Program-made: the position numbers and the translations under genes
Part shown: positions 15,711-24,768 of the stretch, one piece after another
Layout of the letters: each line of letters begins with the position of its first letter
Position numbering within the stretch: position 1 is the stretch's first letter
Notes under the pieces: generated by a model
Database searches by the model: none
Told to the model about the DNA's origin: nothing
What the model saw: the letters and a program-made list of their open reading frames with translations, nothing else
NCBI RefSeq assembly: GCF_001425865.1
Contig: NZ_LMDS01000006.1
Coordinates: 186,001 to 250,000, forward strand
Direction of reading: 5' to 3'
From: Rhizobacter sp. Root404
Lineage (GTDB): Bacteria > Pseudomonadota > Gammaproteobacteria > Burkholderiales > Burkholderiaceae_C
Length of the DNA stretch: 64,000 nucleotides

Positions 15711-17096
15711 ATGCTGCCGCGCCACCACGAGCCGATCGTCGCCGTCGCGACGGCGAGCGGGCGCGGCGCGGTCGGCATCGTGCGGGTCTCGGGGTCCGAC
15801 CTCGGCGCCTTCATCGGCGCGCTGCTCGGTCGCCCGCTGCAGCCGCGCCACGCGACCTACCTGCCGTTCACCGACGCGAGCGGCGCGCCGATCGATCGCG
15901 GGCTCGCGATCCACTTTCCGGCGCCGCACTCGTACACCGGCGAAGACGTGCTCGAACTTCAGGCCCACGGCGGCCCGGTCGTGCTGCAGCTGCTGCTCGC
16001 GCGCTGCCTCGAACTGGCCGCGACGCACCTGCCGGGCCTGCGCCTGGCGGAGCCCGGCGAGTTCACCGAACGCGCGTTCCTCAACGACAAGCTCGACCTC
16101 GCGCAGGCCGAGGCCGTCGCCGACCTGATCGAGGCCAGCACCGAGGCGGCCGCGCGCTCGGCCGGGCGCTCGCTGACCGGTGCGTTCTCGGCCGAGATCA
16201 ACGCGCTGCGCGATCGGCTGATCGAGTTGCGCATGCTGGTCGAGGCCACGCTCGACTTCCCCGAAGAGGAGATCGACTTCCTCGAGAAGGCCAATGCGCG
16301 CGGCCGGCTGCAGGCGATCGCCGCGCAGGTCGACGCCGTCCTCGACCGCGCGCGCCAGGGCGCGCTGCTGCGCGAGGGCATCACGGTCGTGCTGGCGGGC
16401 CAGCCGAATGTCGGCAAGAGCTCGCTGCTGAACGCGCTGGCGGGTGCGGAGCTGGCGATCGTCACGCCGATCGCCGGCACCACGCGCGACAAGGTCAGCA
16501 GCACGATCCAGATCGAGGGCGTGCCTGTTCATGTGATCGACACCGCTGGGTTGCGCGACTCGACCGACGAGGTCGAGCAGATCGGCGTCGCGCGCAGCTG
16601 GAGCGAGATCGAGCGCGCCGACGCCGTGCTGCTGCTGCACGACCTGACGCGCGTCGGCGAGCCCGCCTACGAAGCCGGCGAGGCCCAGATCGCCACGCGG
16701 CTGCCGGCGGCGCTGCGCGCCAGCGACCGGCTGCTGCACGTCTTCAACAAGGCCGACGCCGTGCCGGCGTTAGGCGCCGCAGCGAGCGGCCTGACGGTGT
16801 CGGCCCGCACCGGCGCCGGCATCGGTGCGCTACGAACGACCCTGCTCGAACTGGCGGGCTGGCACGCCCAGCCGGAGGGCCTGTTCATCGCCCGAACCCG
16901 CCACGTGCAGGCGCTGCGCGAGACGCGCGAGCACCTGGCATCGGCGTTGGCGCAGGCGGCGCGCGCCGACGCCGCGCTCGACCTGCTCGCCGAGGAGCTG
17001 CGCCTCGCGCACGACGCGCTCGGCGCCATCACCGGCGCGTTCACGCCGGATGACCTGCTCGGCGAGATCTTCAGCCGCTTCTGCATCGGCAAGTAG
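15711..17096 (+). CDS. mnmE: tRNA-modifying GTPase MnmE
   Basis: A 461-residue GTPase that, with MnmG, makes the 5-carboxymethylaminomethyl modification at U34 of certain tRNAs. The N-terminal folate-binding domain (AVATASGRGAVGIVRVSG) and central helical domain (PGEFTERAFLNDKLDLAQAE) are typical. The G domain has GQPNVGKSS, GTTRD, DTAGLRD and NKAD. The protein ends in FCIGK, the CxGK motif whose Cys takes part in the reaction. It is the last gene of the rightward origin operon. Confidence 0.97.
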   Translation: MLPRHHEPIVAVATASGRGAVGIVRVSGSDLGAFIGALLGRPLQPRHATYLPFTDASGAPIDRGLAIHFPAPHSYTGEDVLELQAHGGPVVLQLLLARCLELAATHLPGLRLAEPGEFTERAFLNDKLDLAQAEAVADLIEASTEAAARSAGRSLTGAFSAEINALRDRLIELRMLVEATLDFPEEEIDFLEKANARGRLQAIAAQVDAVLDRARQGALLREGITVVLAGQPNVGKSSLLNALAGAELAIVTPIAGTTRDKVSSTIQIEGVPVHVIDTAGLRDSTDEVEQIGVARSWSEIERADAVLLLHDLTRVGEPAYEAGEAQIATRLPAALRASDRLLHVFNKADAVPALGAAASGLTVSARTGAGIGALRTTLLELAGWHAQPEGLFIARTRHVQALRETREHLASALAQAARADAALDLLAEELRLAHDALGAITGAFTPDDLLGEIFSRFCIGK

Positions 17097-17097
17097 C

Positions 17098-17295
17098 TCA
17101 GGTCAGCGGCTTTTCCTCGGTCGGCACCGGTGCGGCCTCGTCCGGCACCTTCGCGACATCGGAGGCGTGGTGCTCCATGTGCGTCTTCTTGCCCGGCTGC
17201 GGGGTCTTGTCGGCGCCGGGCGCGATCGCCTCGCCCTGATGCTTCTTTTCCTGCTGGACCTTCTTGTCGTGGGCGATGTTGCGCGGGTCGGTCAT
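17098..17295 (-). CDS. small charged protein, unknown
   Basis: A 65-residue hydrophilic protein rich in Lys, Glu, Pro and His (starts MTDPRNIAHDKKVQQEKKHQ), probably disordered. No family recognised. An in-frame upstream start exists, but the ATG at 17295 fits the composition. It converges on mnmE with a 1-base gap and lies 97 bases downstream of modE on the same strand. It resembles the protein at 43348-43509 only in composition. Confidence 0.55.
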   Translation of the reverse strand: MTDPRNIAHDKKVQQEKKHQGEAIAPGADKTPQPGKKTHMEHHASDVAKVPDEAAPVPTEEKPLT

Positions 17296-17392
17296 GGGAT
17301 GCTTTCGTGGAGTGAGTCCGCATCTTCCCTGCCTGCACGTCCCATGCGGGTAGGACAAGCCGACGTTGGCGCCCGGCCGAGGCGACGCCTGC

Positions 17393-18214
17393 TCAGGCCG
17401 CGACGCCCAGGATCACGCTCGACGCCTTGAACACCGCCGTCGCCGCGGCACCGATCGTCAGGCCCAGCGCGTCGGCACTCGTGTTCGTGACGACCGCGGC
17501 CACGCTGCCGCCGCCGGGCAGCGACAGCACCACCTCGGTGTTGACGGCGCCCGGCAGCACGCGGGTCACGGTCCCGGCGAGTTGGTTGCGCGCGGACAGG
17601 CGCACCTCGCCGGCGTCGGTCATCAGCAGGATCGACGAGGCCTTGATGAGCGCGAACGCCTTCGCGCCGACCTCGAGCCCGAGCTCGGTGCGGCTCTCGC
17701 GCGTGACGGTCGCGACGATGTTCAGCCGGCCGATCACCTGCAGCTCGATCTCGTCGTTGATCGCGCCGCTGCGCACGGCACGCACAACGCCGGCGAACTG
17801 GTTGCGGGCACTGGTCTTCATCGCGATGCTCTCCATCAGCGCGTAGTCGTCGGTCAGGCCGCGCGCCTGGCGGTTCAGGCGCGCGACGAAGCGGGCGTGC
17901 TCGTCGCGCACCAGCTCGAAGTTGCGCACCAGCTTCTCGCCGCGCGGCGTCAGGCGCGTGAAGCCGCCGCCCTTGCCGCCGGCCGCGCGTTCGAGCAGCG
18001 GCTCTCCCGCCAGGTTGCTCATGTCCTCGATCGCGTTCCAGGCGCCCTTGTAGCTCAGGCCGACGACCTTCGCGGCCTGCGTGATCGAGCCGACCCGCGC
18101 GATCTCGGACAGCAGCGCGACACGCCGCGCCCCGGCCAGGTTCTGGCCGCCGAGGTCGAGCCAGAGGTCGGCCCCGACCGTCAGCGCCGGCGCGGCGGAC
18201 CGGGCGCGGCTCAT
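17393..18214 (-). CDS. modE: molybdate-dependent transcriptional regulator ModE
   Basis: A 273-residue regulator, matching ModE length. The N-terminal winged helix-turn-helix (residues about 20-85: RRVALLSEIARVGSITQAAK, then VGLSYKGAWNAIEDM) is followed by two Mop/TOBE molybdate-binding repeats, each opening SARNQ(F/L)AG and closing near IVA- or VAAVV-type strands. With molybdate bound, ModE usually represses modABC and activates molybdoenzyme genes. It is the last gene of the leftward modABC-modE operon, its ATG overlapping the modC stop by four bases. The start MSRARSAAP was chosen because of that overlap. Confidence 0.93.
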   Translation of the reverse strand: MSRARSAAPALTVGADLWLDLGGQNLAGARRVALLSEIARVGSITQAAKVVGLSYKGAWNAIEDMSNLAGEPLLERAAGGKGGGFTRLTPRGEKLVRNFELVRDEHARFVARLNRQARGLTDDYALMESIAMKTSARNQFAGVVRAVRSGAINDEIELQVIGRLNIVATVTRESRTELGLEVGAKAFALIKASSILLMTDAGEVRLSARNQLAGTVTRVLPGAVNTEVVLSLPGGGSVAAVVTNTSADALGLTIGAAATAVFKASSVILGVAA

Positions 18215-18936
18215 GGCACCGGCCCGCGCGCCGCACGCGGCGGCACGAGCCGCTCGACGGCCGCGGGGGCGTCCGCGATGCGGCCGTCGCGCAGGTACAG
18301 CGCCGCGTCGCCGAACCACCCGAGATCGTCCGGGTCGTGCGTGATCATCAGCACCGGGATGTCGATGCGCCGCAGCAGCGCGTCGAGCTCGGCGCGCAGT
18401 CGGTCGCGCAGCGCGGGGTCGAGGGCCGAGAACGGTTCGTCGAGCAGCAGCGCACGCGGCGAATGCACCAGCGCCCGCGCCAGCGCGGTGCGCTGGCGTT
18501 GACCGCCGGAGAGTTCATCGGGCCGCTGGGCCGCGACCTCGGTCAGTTCGAACGCCTGCAGCGAGCGCTCGACCGCCGCGTCGTCGTCGCCCCGCGCCGG
18601 CGGGTTGCGCCAGCCGCGCATGAGGCCGAACGCGATGTTCTGGCGCACGTTCAGGTGCGGGAACAGCGCGTAGTCCTGGAACAGGTAGCCGAAGCCGCGA
18701 TCGCGCGCCGGCCGGTCGATGCCGGCGTCGGCATCGAACAGCGTCGCGCCGTCGAACGCGATGCGGCCGCGATCGGGTGTGACCAGCCCGGCGATCGCCT
18801 GCAGCGTCAGCGTCTTGCCGGCGCCGGACGGCCCGAAGATCACCGTGCGTCGCGCGGTCGTGTCGAAGCGCACGCGCAGCTCGAAGCTGCGGCGCGCGCT
18901 GCGCACGGTCTTGACGATGTCGACCTGGAAGCTCAT
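18211..18936 (-). CDS. modC: molybdate ABC transporter ATP-binding protein ModC, short form
   Basis: The cytoplasmic ATPase of the molybdate importer. Walker A is FGPSGAGKT, the Q-loop is YLFQDYALFPHLNV, the ABC signature is LSGGQRQRTALARAL, and Walker B is ALLLDEPFSALD, followed by the switch His in ITHD. The protein is only 241 residues. The usual ModC is about 350 and has a C-terminal TOBE molybdate-binding domain, which is absent here. Four-base overlaps join it to both modB and modE. Confidence 0.92.
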   Translation of the reverse strand: MSFQVDIVKTVRSARRSFELRVRFDTTARRTVIFGPSGAGKTLTLQAIAGLVTPDRGRIAFDGATLFDADAGIDRPARDRGFGYLFQDYALFPHLNVRQNIAFGLMRGWRNPPARGDDDAAVERSLQAFELTEVAAQRPDELSGGQRQRTALARALVHSPRALLLDEPFSALDPALRDRLRAELDALLRRIDIPVLMITHDPDDLGWFGDAALYLRDGRIADAPAAVERLVPPRAARGPVP

Positions 18937-19610
18937 CGCGCTGCGGCCGTCCGGCGCGGTGCGAGGCGCCCGGCGGCAAGCAGCACGACGATGCAGGTGA
19001 CCGAGGTGATCGCGACCAGCAGGTTGGCCGTGTCGTCCTGTCCCGCCTGCACTGCCTCGTACACCGCGACCGACAGCGTCTGCGTGCGGCCCGGAATGCT
19101 GCCGGCGACCATCAGCGTGGCGCCGAACTCGCCCAGCGAGCGCGCGAACACCAGCAGCGTGCCAGCCAGGATACCGGGCCACGCCAGCGGCAGCGTGACG
19201 CGGCAGAACAGCGCCCACTCGCCGAGGCCCAGCACGCGCGCCGCGTTCTCCAGCTGCGGATCGACCGCCTCGAACGCGGTCCGCGCCGCCTTCAACACCA
19301 GCGGGAACGCGACGATCGTCGCGGCGATCACCGCGCCCTGCCACGTGAAGATCAGGTGGATGCCGAGGTGCTGTTCCAGCCAGCCACCGAGCCAGCCGCG
19401 CCGGCCGATCACGACCAGCAGGTAGTAGCCCAGCACGGTCGGCGGCAGCACCAGCGGCAGCGTCAGCACCGCATCGACGAACTCGCGACCCGGAAAGCGG
19501 CGTCGCGCGAGCAGCCAGCCTGCCGCGACGCCCAGCACCAGGTTGATGGCCGTCGCCCACGCCGCGACCTTGAGCGTCAGCGCGAGCGTGATCCAGATCG
19601 GGCTGTCCAT
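18933..19610 (-). CDS. modB: molybdate ABC transporter permease ModB
   Basis: A 225-residue inner-membrane permease with five to six hydrophobic helices. The EAA loop is visible (ENAARVLGLGEWALFCRVTLP), where ModC docks. The signature GEFGATLMVAGSIPGRTQTL is characteristic of ModB/CysT-type permeases. It lies 11 bases after modA and overlaps modC by four bases, so the transporter subunits are made together. Confidence 0.95.
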   Translation of the reverse strand: MDSPIWITLALTLKVAAWATAINLVLGVAAGWLLARRRFPGREFVDAVLTLPLVLPPTVLGYYLLVVIGRRGWLGGWLEQHLGIHLIFTWQGAVIAATIVAFPLVLKAARTAFEAVDPQLENAARVLGLGEWALFCRVTLPLAWPGILAGTLLVFARSLGEFGATLMVAGSIPGRTQTLSVAVYEAVQAGQDDTANLLVAITSVTCIVVLLAAGRLAPRRTAAAR

Positions 19611-19621
19611 GCGGTGCGTGC

Positions 19622-20380
19622 TCAGGGCCGGCTGAAGCCGTGGCGTGCCAGCACCGACTGCGCCGTGGGCGTCGCGAGGAAGGCGAGGAACGCGCGGGCC
19701 GCCGCCAGGTTCGGCCCGCCGGCGACCGCGGCGACGGGATACGTGATCGCCGTCCCGGTCGGCACCGTGGCCACGACCTTCACCTTGTCCTTCAGCACCG
19801 CCGCGTCGGTCGCGTACACGAAGCCGGCCTCGACTTCGCCGCGCGCGACATAGTCGAGCGCCTGGCGCACGCTCTGCGCCAGCACGGCCTTGGGTTCGAC
19901 GACGGGCCACAACGCCGAGGCTTCGAGCGCACTTCGGGCATAGCGGCCCGCCGGCACGCTGGCCGGGTTGCCGATCGCGACGCGCCGGACCGCGGCCTGC
20001 GCCAGATCGGCCGGCGCCTTCAGGCCGAGCGCGCCATCGGCCGGCGCGATCATCACCAGCGCGTTGCCGACGAAGTTGCGGCGCGTGCCCGGCACGAGCA
20101 GCCGTTGCCGGTCGGCGCGGTCCATCGCGTCCTGGTCGGCCGACGCGAACACGTCGACCGGCGCACCCTTCGCGATCTGCGCCAGCAGCGCATCCGACGC
20201 CGCGAAGTTGAAGACGACGGTGGAGCCCGCGTGCTGCGCCTCGAAGGCCGGCCCGAGCTCGCGGAACGCGTTCGTCAGGCTGGCGGCGGCCGAGACGGTG
20301 AGGTCGGCGGCGTGCGACGCCAGCGCGAGCGGCAGCGCCACGGCAGCGAGCAGAAGGCGGACAACGAGGCGGGTGTGCAT
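19622..20380 (-). CDS. modA: periplasmic molybdate-binding protein ModA
   Basis: A 252-residue binding protein for molybdate (possibly tungstate). A signal peptide (MHTRLVVRLLLAAVALPLAL, cleavage after SHA) is followed by LTVSAAASLTNAFREL, the family's oxyanion-binding N-terminus. Further marks are VVFNFAASDALLAQI, GAPVDVFASAD and the late GFVYATDAA. First gene of the operon. Its promoter region carries a ModE-box-like repeat (separate entry). It is divergent from the cyclic-nucleotide-binding protein gene. Confidence 0.96.
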   Translation of the reverse strand: MHTRLVVRLLLAAVALPLALASHAADLTVSAAASLTNAFRELGPAFEAQHAGSTVVFNFAASDALLAQIAKGAPVDVFASADQDAMDRADRQRLLVPGTRRNFVGNALVMIAPADGALGLKAPADLAQAAVRRVAIGNPASVPAGRYARSALEASALWPVVEPKAVLAQSVRQALDYVARGEVEAGFVYATDAAVLKDKVKVVATVPTGTAITYPVAAVAGGPNLAAARAFLAFLATPTAQSVLARHGFSRP

Positions 20381-20389
20381 GGGACCGAA

Positions 20390-20411
20390 ATATAACGGAG
20401 TACATAACGAT
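20390..20411 (-). promoter_or_regulatory. possible ModE-binding site (Mo-box) before modA
   Basis: On the minus strand, CGTTATGT and CGTTATAT lie as a direct repeat four bases apart, ending 9 bases before the modA ATG, with ATCG preceding the first copy. ModE sites in other bacteria use CGnTATAT half sites as an inverted pair, so the half-site sequence fits but the orientation differs. The second copy also contains a TATATT -10-like element. Confidence 0.4.
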
Positions 20412-20566
20412 TGTTGATGGTGCGGGCGAGCACGACAGACGGGCCGATCCCGCGGACAGGGGGCGGACCCCCACGCTTGCAGGCACGCGCGACGCCGGTG
20501 CGCGCGCCCATAATCGCGGAGCACGAGCGTCGCATGCATGCCGTCGCCGTCGTTGGGAGGTACCTC

Positions 20567-21037
20567 ATGATGGAAATCGACGAACTGGTCCAGGCAATCC
20601 AGACCCTCAACGCGGAGGACGCGTTTCGAGCGCGCCTGAGCCTCGAGCAGTGGCGCAGCATCGCGCCGTACCTGACGCGGCACGAGATCCGCGCCGGTGA
20701 CCTGCTGATCAAGCAGGGCGACGCCGACCGCTCGATGTACTTCCTCGCGCAGGGCAGCCTGCAGATCTTCGTCACCGGCGGTCCGCCGGGCAGCAACCGC
20801 ATCGCGATCCTGCGCACCGGCTCGGTCGTCGGCGAGCCCGGGCTGTTCGGCGACAGCCCGCGCATGGCCAACGTCGAGGCGATGACGCCGTGCGTGGTCT
20901 ACGCGCTGCGCGTGCCGCGCCTCGAGGAACTCGCCCAGCGCCTGCCCGCGCTCGCGCTCGAACTGTTGCGCGCCGCCGGCGGCGTGATGGCGACGCGGAT
21001 GCGCGCCAACCTCGCGAAGCAGACGCCGTTCAGCTGA
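20567..21037 (+). CDS. cyclic-nucleotide-binding-domain protein without HTH
   Basis: A 156-residue protein with one cAMP-binding (Crp/cNMP) beta-roll: GDLLIKQGDADRSMYFLAQG, then IAILRTGSVVGEPGLFGDSPRMANVEA, which carries the phosphate-binding-cassette region. It ends a short helix later, with no C-terminal helix-turn-helix. It therefore probably works as a ligand-sensing partner of another protein rather than as a DNA-binding regulator. GGGAGG precedes the ATG at 20567. It is divergent from modA and overlaps the convergent phosphatase gene by eight bases. Confidence 0.8.
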   Translation: MMEIDELVQAIQTLNAEDAFRARLSLEQWRSIAPYLTRHEIRAGDLLIKQGDADRSMYFLAQGSLQIFVTGGPPGSNRIAILRTGSVVGEPGLFGDSPRMANVEAMTPCVVYALRVPRLEELAQRLPALALELLRAAGGVMATRMRANLAKQTPFS

Positions 21038-21608
21038 GCGCGAACGCGCCGAACACGCGCACCGGCGCGCCGGGCCGGCCTTCGATCACGCAGCCGGCGC
21101 CCATGTCGGCGAACTGGCCGGTCAGTGCGGTGATGTTGACCTGGTGCGTCACCCAGACCTCGAACCGTCCGGCCGGGATCGTCGCCGCGGCGGTCGCGAG
21201 CGCCGCGGTCTGGCGCTGGCGCGCCGCGTCCTCGCCGAAGAACGAGTTCAGCGCCGGCCACGGCTCGACGTTGCCGAACGCGAGGCGGGCGGTGTCGACG
21301 CAACGGCACCACGCGCTGCTGCGCACCCGCGCCGGCACGAGCCCGTGCGTGCGCGCCCACGCGCCGATGCGCTGCGCGAGCTGACGGCCCGGGTCGCTGA
21401 GGTTGCGCTGCGTGCTGCAGTCGTCGAGCCGGAAGCCCGGCGGATCGCCGACGCCCGGGTCGGTCGTCGCGTGCCGCAGCAGCAGGACGACGCCGCCCGC
21501 GCGCAGGCGCTCGACCAGGGCATCGGCGGGCGCGGCGATCGTCGAACGGACAAGCGCCGGGCCGACCAGCGGCGCGGCGGCGAGGCGAAGGAGGTCACGT
21601 CGTTGCAT
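21030..21608 (-). CDS. exported histidine-phosphatase-family protein
   Basis: A 192-residue protein of the histidine phosphatase (phosphoglycerate-mutase-like) superfamily. The catalytic His follows Arg in LLLRHATTDPG. A later Arg (RVRSSAWCRCVDTARLAFG) and a second His (VWVTHQVNITALTG) match the family plan. The N-terminus MQRRDLLRLAAAPLVG has a twin-Arg and hydrophobic stretch, suggesting Tat export to the periplasm. Substrate unknown. A start nine bases upstream (21617) is also possible. Confidence 0.75.
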   Translation of the reverse strand: MQRRDLLRLAAAPLVGPALVRSTIAAPADALVERLRAGGVVLLLRHATTDPGVGDPPGFRLDDCSTQRNLSDPGRQLAQRIGAWARTHGLVPARVRSSAWCRCVDTARLAFGNVEPWPALNSFFGEDAARQRQTAALATAAATIPAGRFEVWVTHQVNITALTGQFADMGAGCVIEGRPGAPVRVFGAFALS

Positions 21609-21657
21609 CGCGCGCATGCTGCCGCAACGCGGCAACCTTGCGGCGGACAGGGTCGCG

Positions 21658-23661
21658 CTACTTCTTGCCGAGCAGCCGCCCTTCGGCGAGCGCCAGCGCC
21701 TCCGGCTTGCCGGCCAGCACCAGCGTGTCGCCGGCCGCCAGCACCATCGCCTCGTCCGGCTTGACGACCGCGCCGCTCGCGCGCCGCACCGACGCGACGG
21801 ACACCCCGACCGCGTGCAGCGCCTGTGCCGCGAGCGTCTGGCCGAGGTGGCTGCCGGCGGCCGGCAGCGTGACGCTGAGCAGCCGCGCGGTCTTCATCTC
21901 GTCGACGGTGTCGTCGTCGGCGCCGTGGAAGTAGCCGCGCAGCAGGCCGTAGCGCGCGTCGCGCTGGTCCTGCACGACGCGGATCACGCGCCGCATTGGT
22001 ACGCCGACCAGCGCCAGCGCGTGGCTCGCGAGCATCAGCGAGCCCTCGATCGCCTCGGGCACGACTTCGGTCGCGCCGGCGGCTTGCAGGCGTTCGATGT
22101 CGGTGTCGTCGATCGTGCGCACGATCACCGGCACCTTCGGTGCGTGCTCCTGCACCAGCCGCAGGATCTTCAGCGCCGACGCGGTGTCGGCATAGCTGAC
22201 GACGACTGCGCTGGCGCGCGCCAGGCCGGCCGCCATCAGGCTCTGCAGCCGCGCCGCGTCACCGAACACCACACTCTGGCCGGCGGCGGCGGCCTGGCGC
22301 ACGCGGTCGGGGTCGAGGTCGAGCGCCATGTACGGGATCTTCTCGCCGTCGAGCAGGCGCGCCAGGTTCTGGCCGCTGCGGCCGTAGCCGGCGATGATGA
22401 TGTGGGCCTCGGCGTTGATCGAGCGTTTCGCGATCGTCGTCATCGCCACCGACTGCATCAGCCAGTCGTTCGCCGACAGCCGCATCACGATGCGGTTGCT
22501 GTACATGATCAGGAATGGCGTCGCCAGCATCGACAGCACCATGCTGGCCAGCACCGGGCTCTGCAAATTGGGCGGCAGCAGCCCGCCGTCGGTGGCGAGC
22601 GCCAGCAGCACGAAGCCGAACTCGCCCGCTTGCGCCAGGTACAGGCCGGTGCGCAGCGCCACGCCGGGTGCGGCGCCGAACAGGCGCGCCAGCAGCGTCA
22701 CCAGCACGAACTTGAAGACCACCGGCGCGACCGTCATCGCCAGCACCAGCGGCCACTGCCGCCACACGGCCTCGGCGTCGAGCTTCATGCCGATCGTGAT
22801 GAAGAACAGGCCGAGCAGCACGTCGTGGAATGGCCGGATGTCGGTCTCGACCTGGTGCTTGTACTCGGTCTCCGCGATCAGCATGCCGGCCACGAACGCG
22901 CCGAGCGCGAGCGACAGCCCGGCATGCTCGGTGAGGTAGGCCAGCGCCAGCGTGACCAGCAGCAGGTTCAGCACGAACAGCTCTTCGCTCTTCAGGCGCG
23001 CGACGATCGTCAGCCACCAGCGCATCACGCGCTGTCCGCCGACCAGCAGCACGGTCAGCAGCGCGGCCGCCTTCAGCCCGGCGATCGCCAGCGCCTCGAG
23101 CAACTGGGCCGGCGGCGAGCCCAGCGCCGGGATCAGCACCAGCAGCGGCACCACGGCCAGATCCTGGAACAGCAGCACGCCCATCACGCGGCGGCCGTGC
23201 TCGCTCTCGAGCTCGAGCCGCTCGGCCATCAGCTTGACGACGATCGCGGTGCTGCTCATCGCGAGCGCGCCGCCGAGCGCGACCGAGCTCTGCCAGTTCA
23301 GCCCCCACGCGCGACCGGTCATCGCGAAGCCCCAGCCGAGCAACAGGTTGCCGGCCACCGCGGCGACGATCGTCAGCGCGACCTGGCTCAGGCCGAGCCC
23401 GAACACCAGCTTGCGCATGCTCTTCAGCTTCGGCAGGTTGAATTCCAGCCCGATCACGAACATCAGGAACACGACGCCGAACTCGGCCAGGTAGCTGACC
23501 CGCGCGGTGTCCTTCGCCAGCGCCGTGGCGTTCGGGCCGATCAGCACGCCGACCGCCAGGTAGCCCAGCATCGGCGGCAGCTTGGCCATGCGGCACACGA
23601 CCACGCCCGCGACCGCGGCCACGAGGTAGAGCAGCACCAGACCGAGCGGGGAAGAGATCAT
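21658..23661 (-). CDS. CPA2-family cation:proton antiporter, KefB/KefC-like
   Basis: A 667-residue integral membrane antiporter. Around 12 hydrophobic helices fill residues 1-385, including the CPA2 signatures FGVVFLMFVIGLEFNLPKL and GGALAMSSTAIVVKLM. A cytoplasmic TrkA-N (RCK) domain follows with nucleotide-binding IIIAGYGRSGQNLARLL near residue 410, then a TrkA-C domain at the C-terminus (about 585-665). It probably exports K+ or Na+ in exchange for protons. It is divergent from kdsD; I recall the same pairing in other betaproteobacteria. Glutathione control, as in KefB/KefC, is not shown. Confidence 0.88.
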   Translation of the reverse strand: MISSPLGLVLLYLVAAVAGVVVCRMAKLPPMLGYLAVGVLIGPNATALAKDTARVSYLAEFGVVFLMFVIGLEFNLPKLKSMRKLVFGLGLSQVALTIVAAVAGNLLLGWGFAMTGRAWGLNWQSSVALGGALAMSSTAIVVKLMAERLELESEHGRRVMGVLLFQDLAVVPLLVLIPALGSPPAQLLEALAIAGLKAAALLTVLLVGGQRVMRWWLTIVARLKSEELFVLNLLLVTLALAYLTEHAGLSLALGAFVAGMLIAETEYKHQVETDIRPFHDVLLGLFFITIGMKLDAEAVWRQWPLVLAMTVAPVVFKFVLVTLLARLFGAAPGVALRTGLYLAQAGEFGFVLLALATDGGLLPPNLQSPVLASMVLSMLATPFLIMYSNRIVMRLSANDWLMQSVAMTTIAKRSINAEAHIIIAGYGRSGQNLARLLDGEKIPYMALDLDPDRVRQAAAAGQSVVFGDAARLQSLMAAGLARASAVVVSYADTASALKILRLVQEHAPKVPVIVRTIDDTDIERLQAAGATEVVPEAIEGSLMLASHALALVGVPMRRVIRVVQDQRDARYGLLRGYFHGADDDTVDEMKTARLLSVTLPAAGSHLGQTLAAQALHAVGVSVASVRRASGAVVKPDEAMVLAAGDTLVLAGKPEALALAEGRLLGKK

Positions 23662-23767
23662 CGTCGAGGGGATTGCAAGCGGCGTGCCCCGGGCGGTCGG
23701 CGCGCGCAGGCGGGGTCATAGAATCGGTCGATCCTACTGGACGCCCTGCCGGGCTCCTATCCGTACA

Positions 23768-24766
23768 GTGCCTGCCCAAGCCTCATTTCCCGACTTCGAC
23801 GCGGACCGCGCGCTGCAACTCGCGCGCGAGACCTTCGACATCGCCGCCCAGGCGCTGCTTGCGCTGAAAGCGCGCCAGGGCGAGGGCTTCACGCGCACCT
23901 GCCGGGCGATGCTCGAGTGCCGCGGCCGCGTGGTCGTGATGGGCATGGGCAAGAGCGGCCACGTCGGCCGCAAGATCGCCGCGACGCTCGCGTCCACCGG
24001 CACGCCCGCCCTGTTCGTGCACCCCGGCGAGGCCAGCCATGGCGACCTCGGCATGGTCGCGCCCGGCGACGTGGTGCTCGCGATCTCCAACTCCGGCGAG
24101 AGCGATGAGCTCGGCGCGATCATCCCGGCGTTGAAGCGCCTGGGCGTCACGCTGGTCGCGATGACCGGCCGGCCCGACTCCACGCTCGCGACCGCCGCGG
24201 ACATCACGATCAGCAGCGCCGTCGACCAGGAGGCCTGCCCGCTCAACCTCGCACCCACCACCAGCACCACCGCGCAGATGGCGCTCGGCGACGCGCTGGC
24301 GGTCGCGCTGCTCGACGCGCGCGGCTTCCGCGAAGAAGACTTCGCGCGCTCGCACCCGGGCGGCAGCCTCGGCCGCAAGCTGCTGATGCATGTGCGCGAC
24401 CTGATGCGCAGCGGCGCCGACGTGCCGCGCGTGACGCCCGAGACGGCGTTCACGGAGATGCTGCGCGAGATGACCGGCAAGGGGCTGGGCTTCACCGCGG
24501 TGGCCGACGCCGACGGCGCCGTGCTCGGCATCTTCACCGACGGCGACCTGCGCCGCCTAATCGAGCGCGGCGCCGATCTGCGCGCGCTGCGGGCCGCCGA
24601 CGTGATGCATCCCTCGCCCAAGCTGATCCACGCCGACGCGCTCGCGGTCGAGGCCGCCGACCTGATGGAGCTGCACCGCATCACCAGCGTGCTCGTCGTC
24701 GACGCCGCCGGCCGGCTCGCCGGCGCGCTGAATTCGAACGACCTGATGAGAGCGAAGGTCATCTGA
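23768..24766 (+). CDS. kdsD: D-arabinose 5-phosphate isomerase
   Basis: A 332-residue KpsF/GutQ-family isomerase that converts ribulose 5-phosphate to arabinose 5-phosphate, the first committed step to KDO of lipopolysaccharide. The SIS domain (VVVMGMGKSGHVGRKIAATL, HPGEASHGDLGM, AISNSGESDEL) is followed by two CBS domains (about residues 210-330). I place the start at GTG 23768 (VPAQASFPDF), since the open frame upstream encodes nothing family-like. It is followed by kdsC after two bases. Confidence 0.94.
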   Translation: MPAQASFPDFDADRALQLARETFDIAAQALLALKARQGEGFTRTCRAMLECRGRVVVMGMGKSGHVGRKIAATLASTGTPALFVHPGEASHGDLGMVAPGDVVLAISNSGESDELGAIIPALKRLGVTLVAMTGRPDSTLATAADITISSAVDQEACPLNLAPTTSTTAQMALGDALAVALLDARGFREEDFARSHPGGSLGRKLLMHVRDLMRSGADVPRVTPETAFTEMLREMTGKGLGFTAVADADGAVLGIFTDGDLRRLIERGADLRALRAADVMHPSPKLIHADALAVEAADLMELHRITSVLVVDAAGRLAGALNSNDLMRAKVI

Positions 24767-24768
24767 CG

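Noticed and set aside
20477..20514. TTGCAG and CATAAT as promoter of the cyclic-nucleotide-binding protein gene
   Set aside because: The spacing is 26 bases, too long for sigma-70; only the -10-like element is suggestive.
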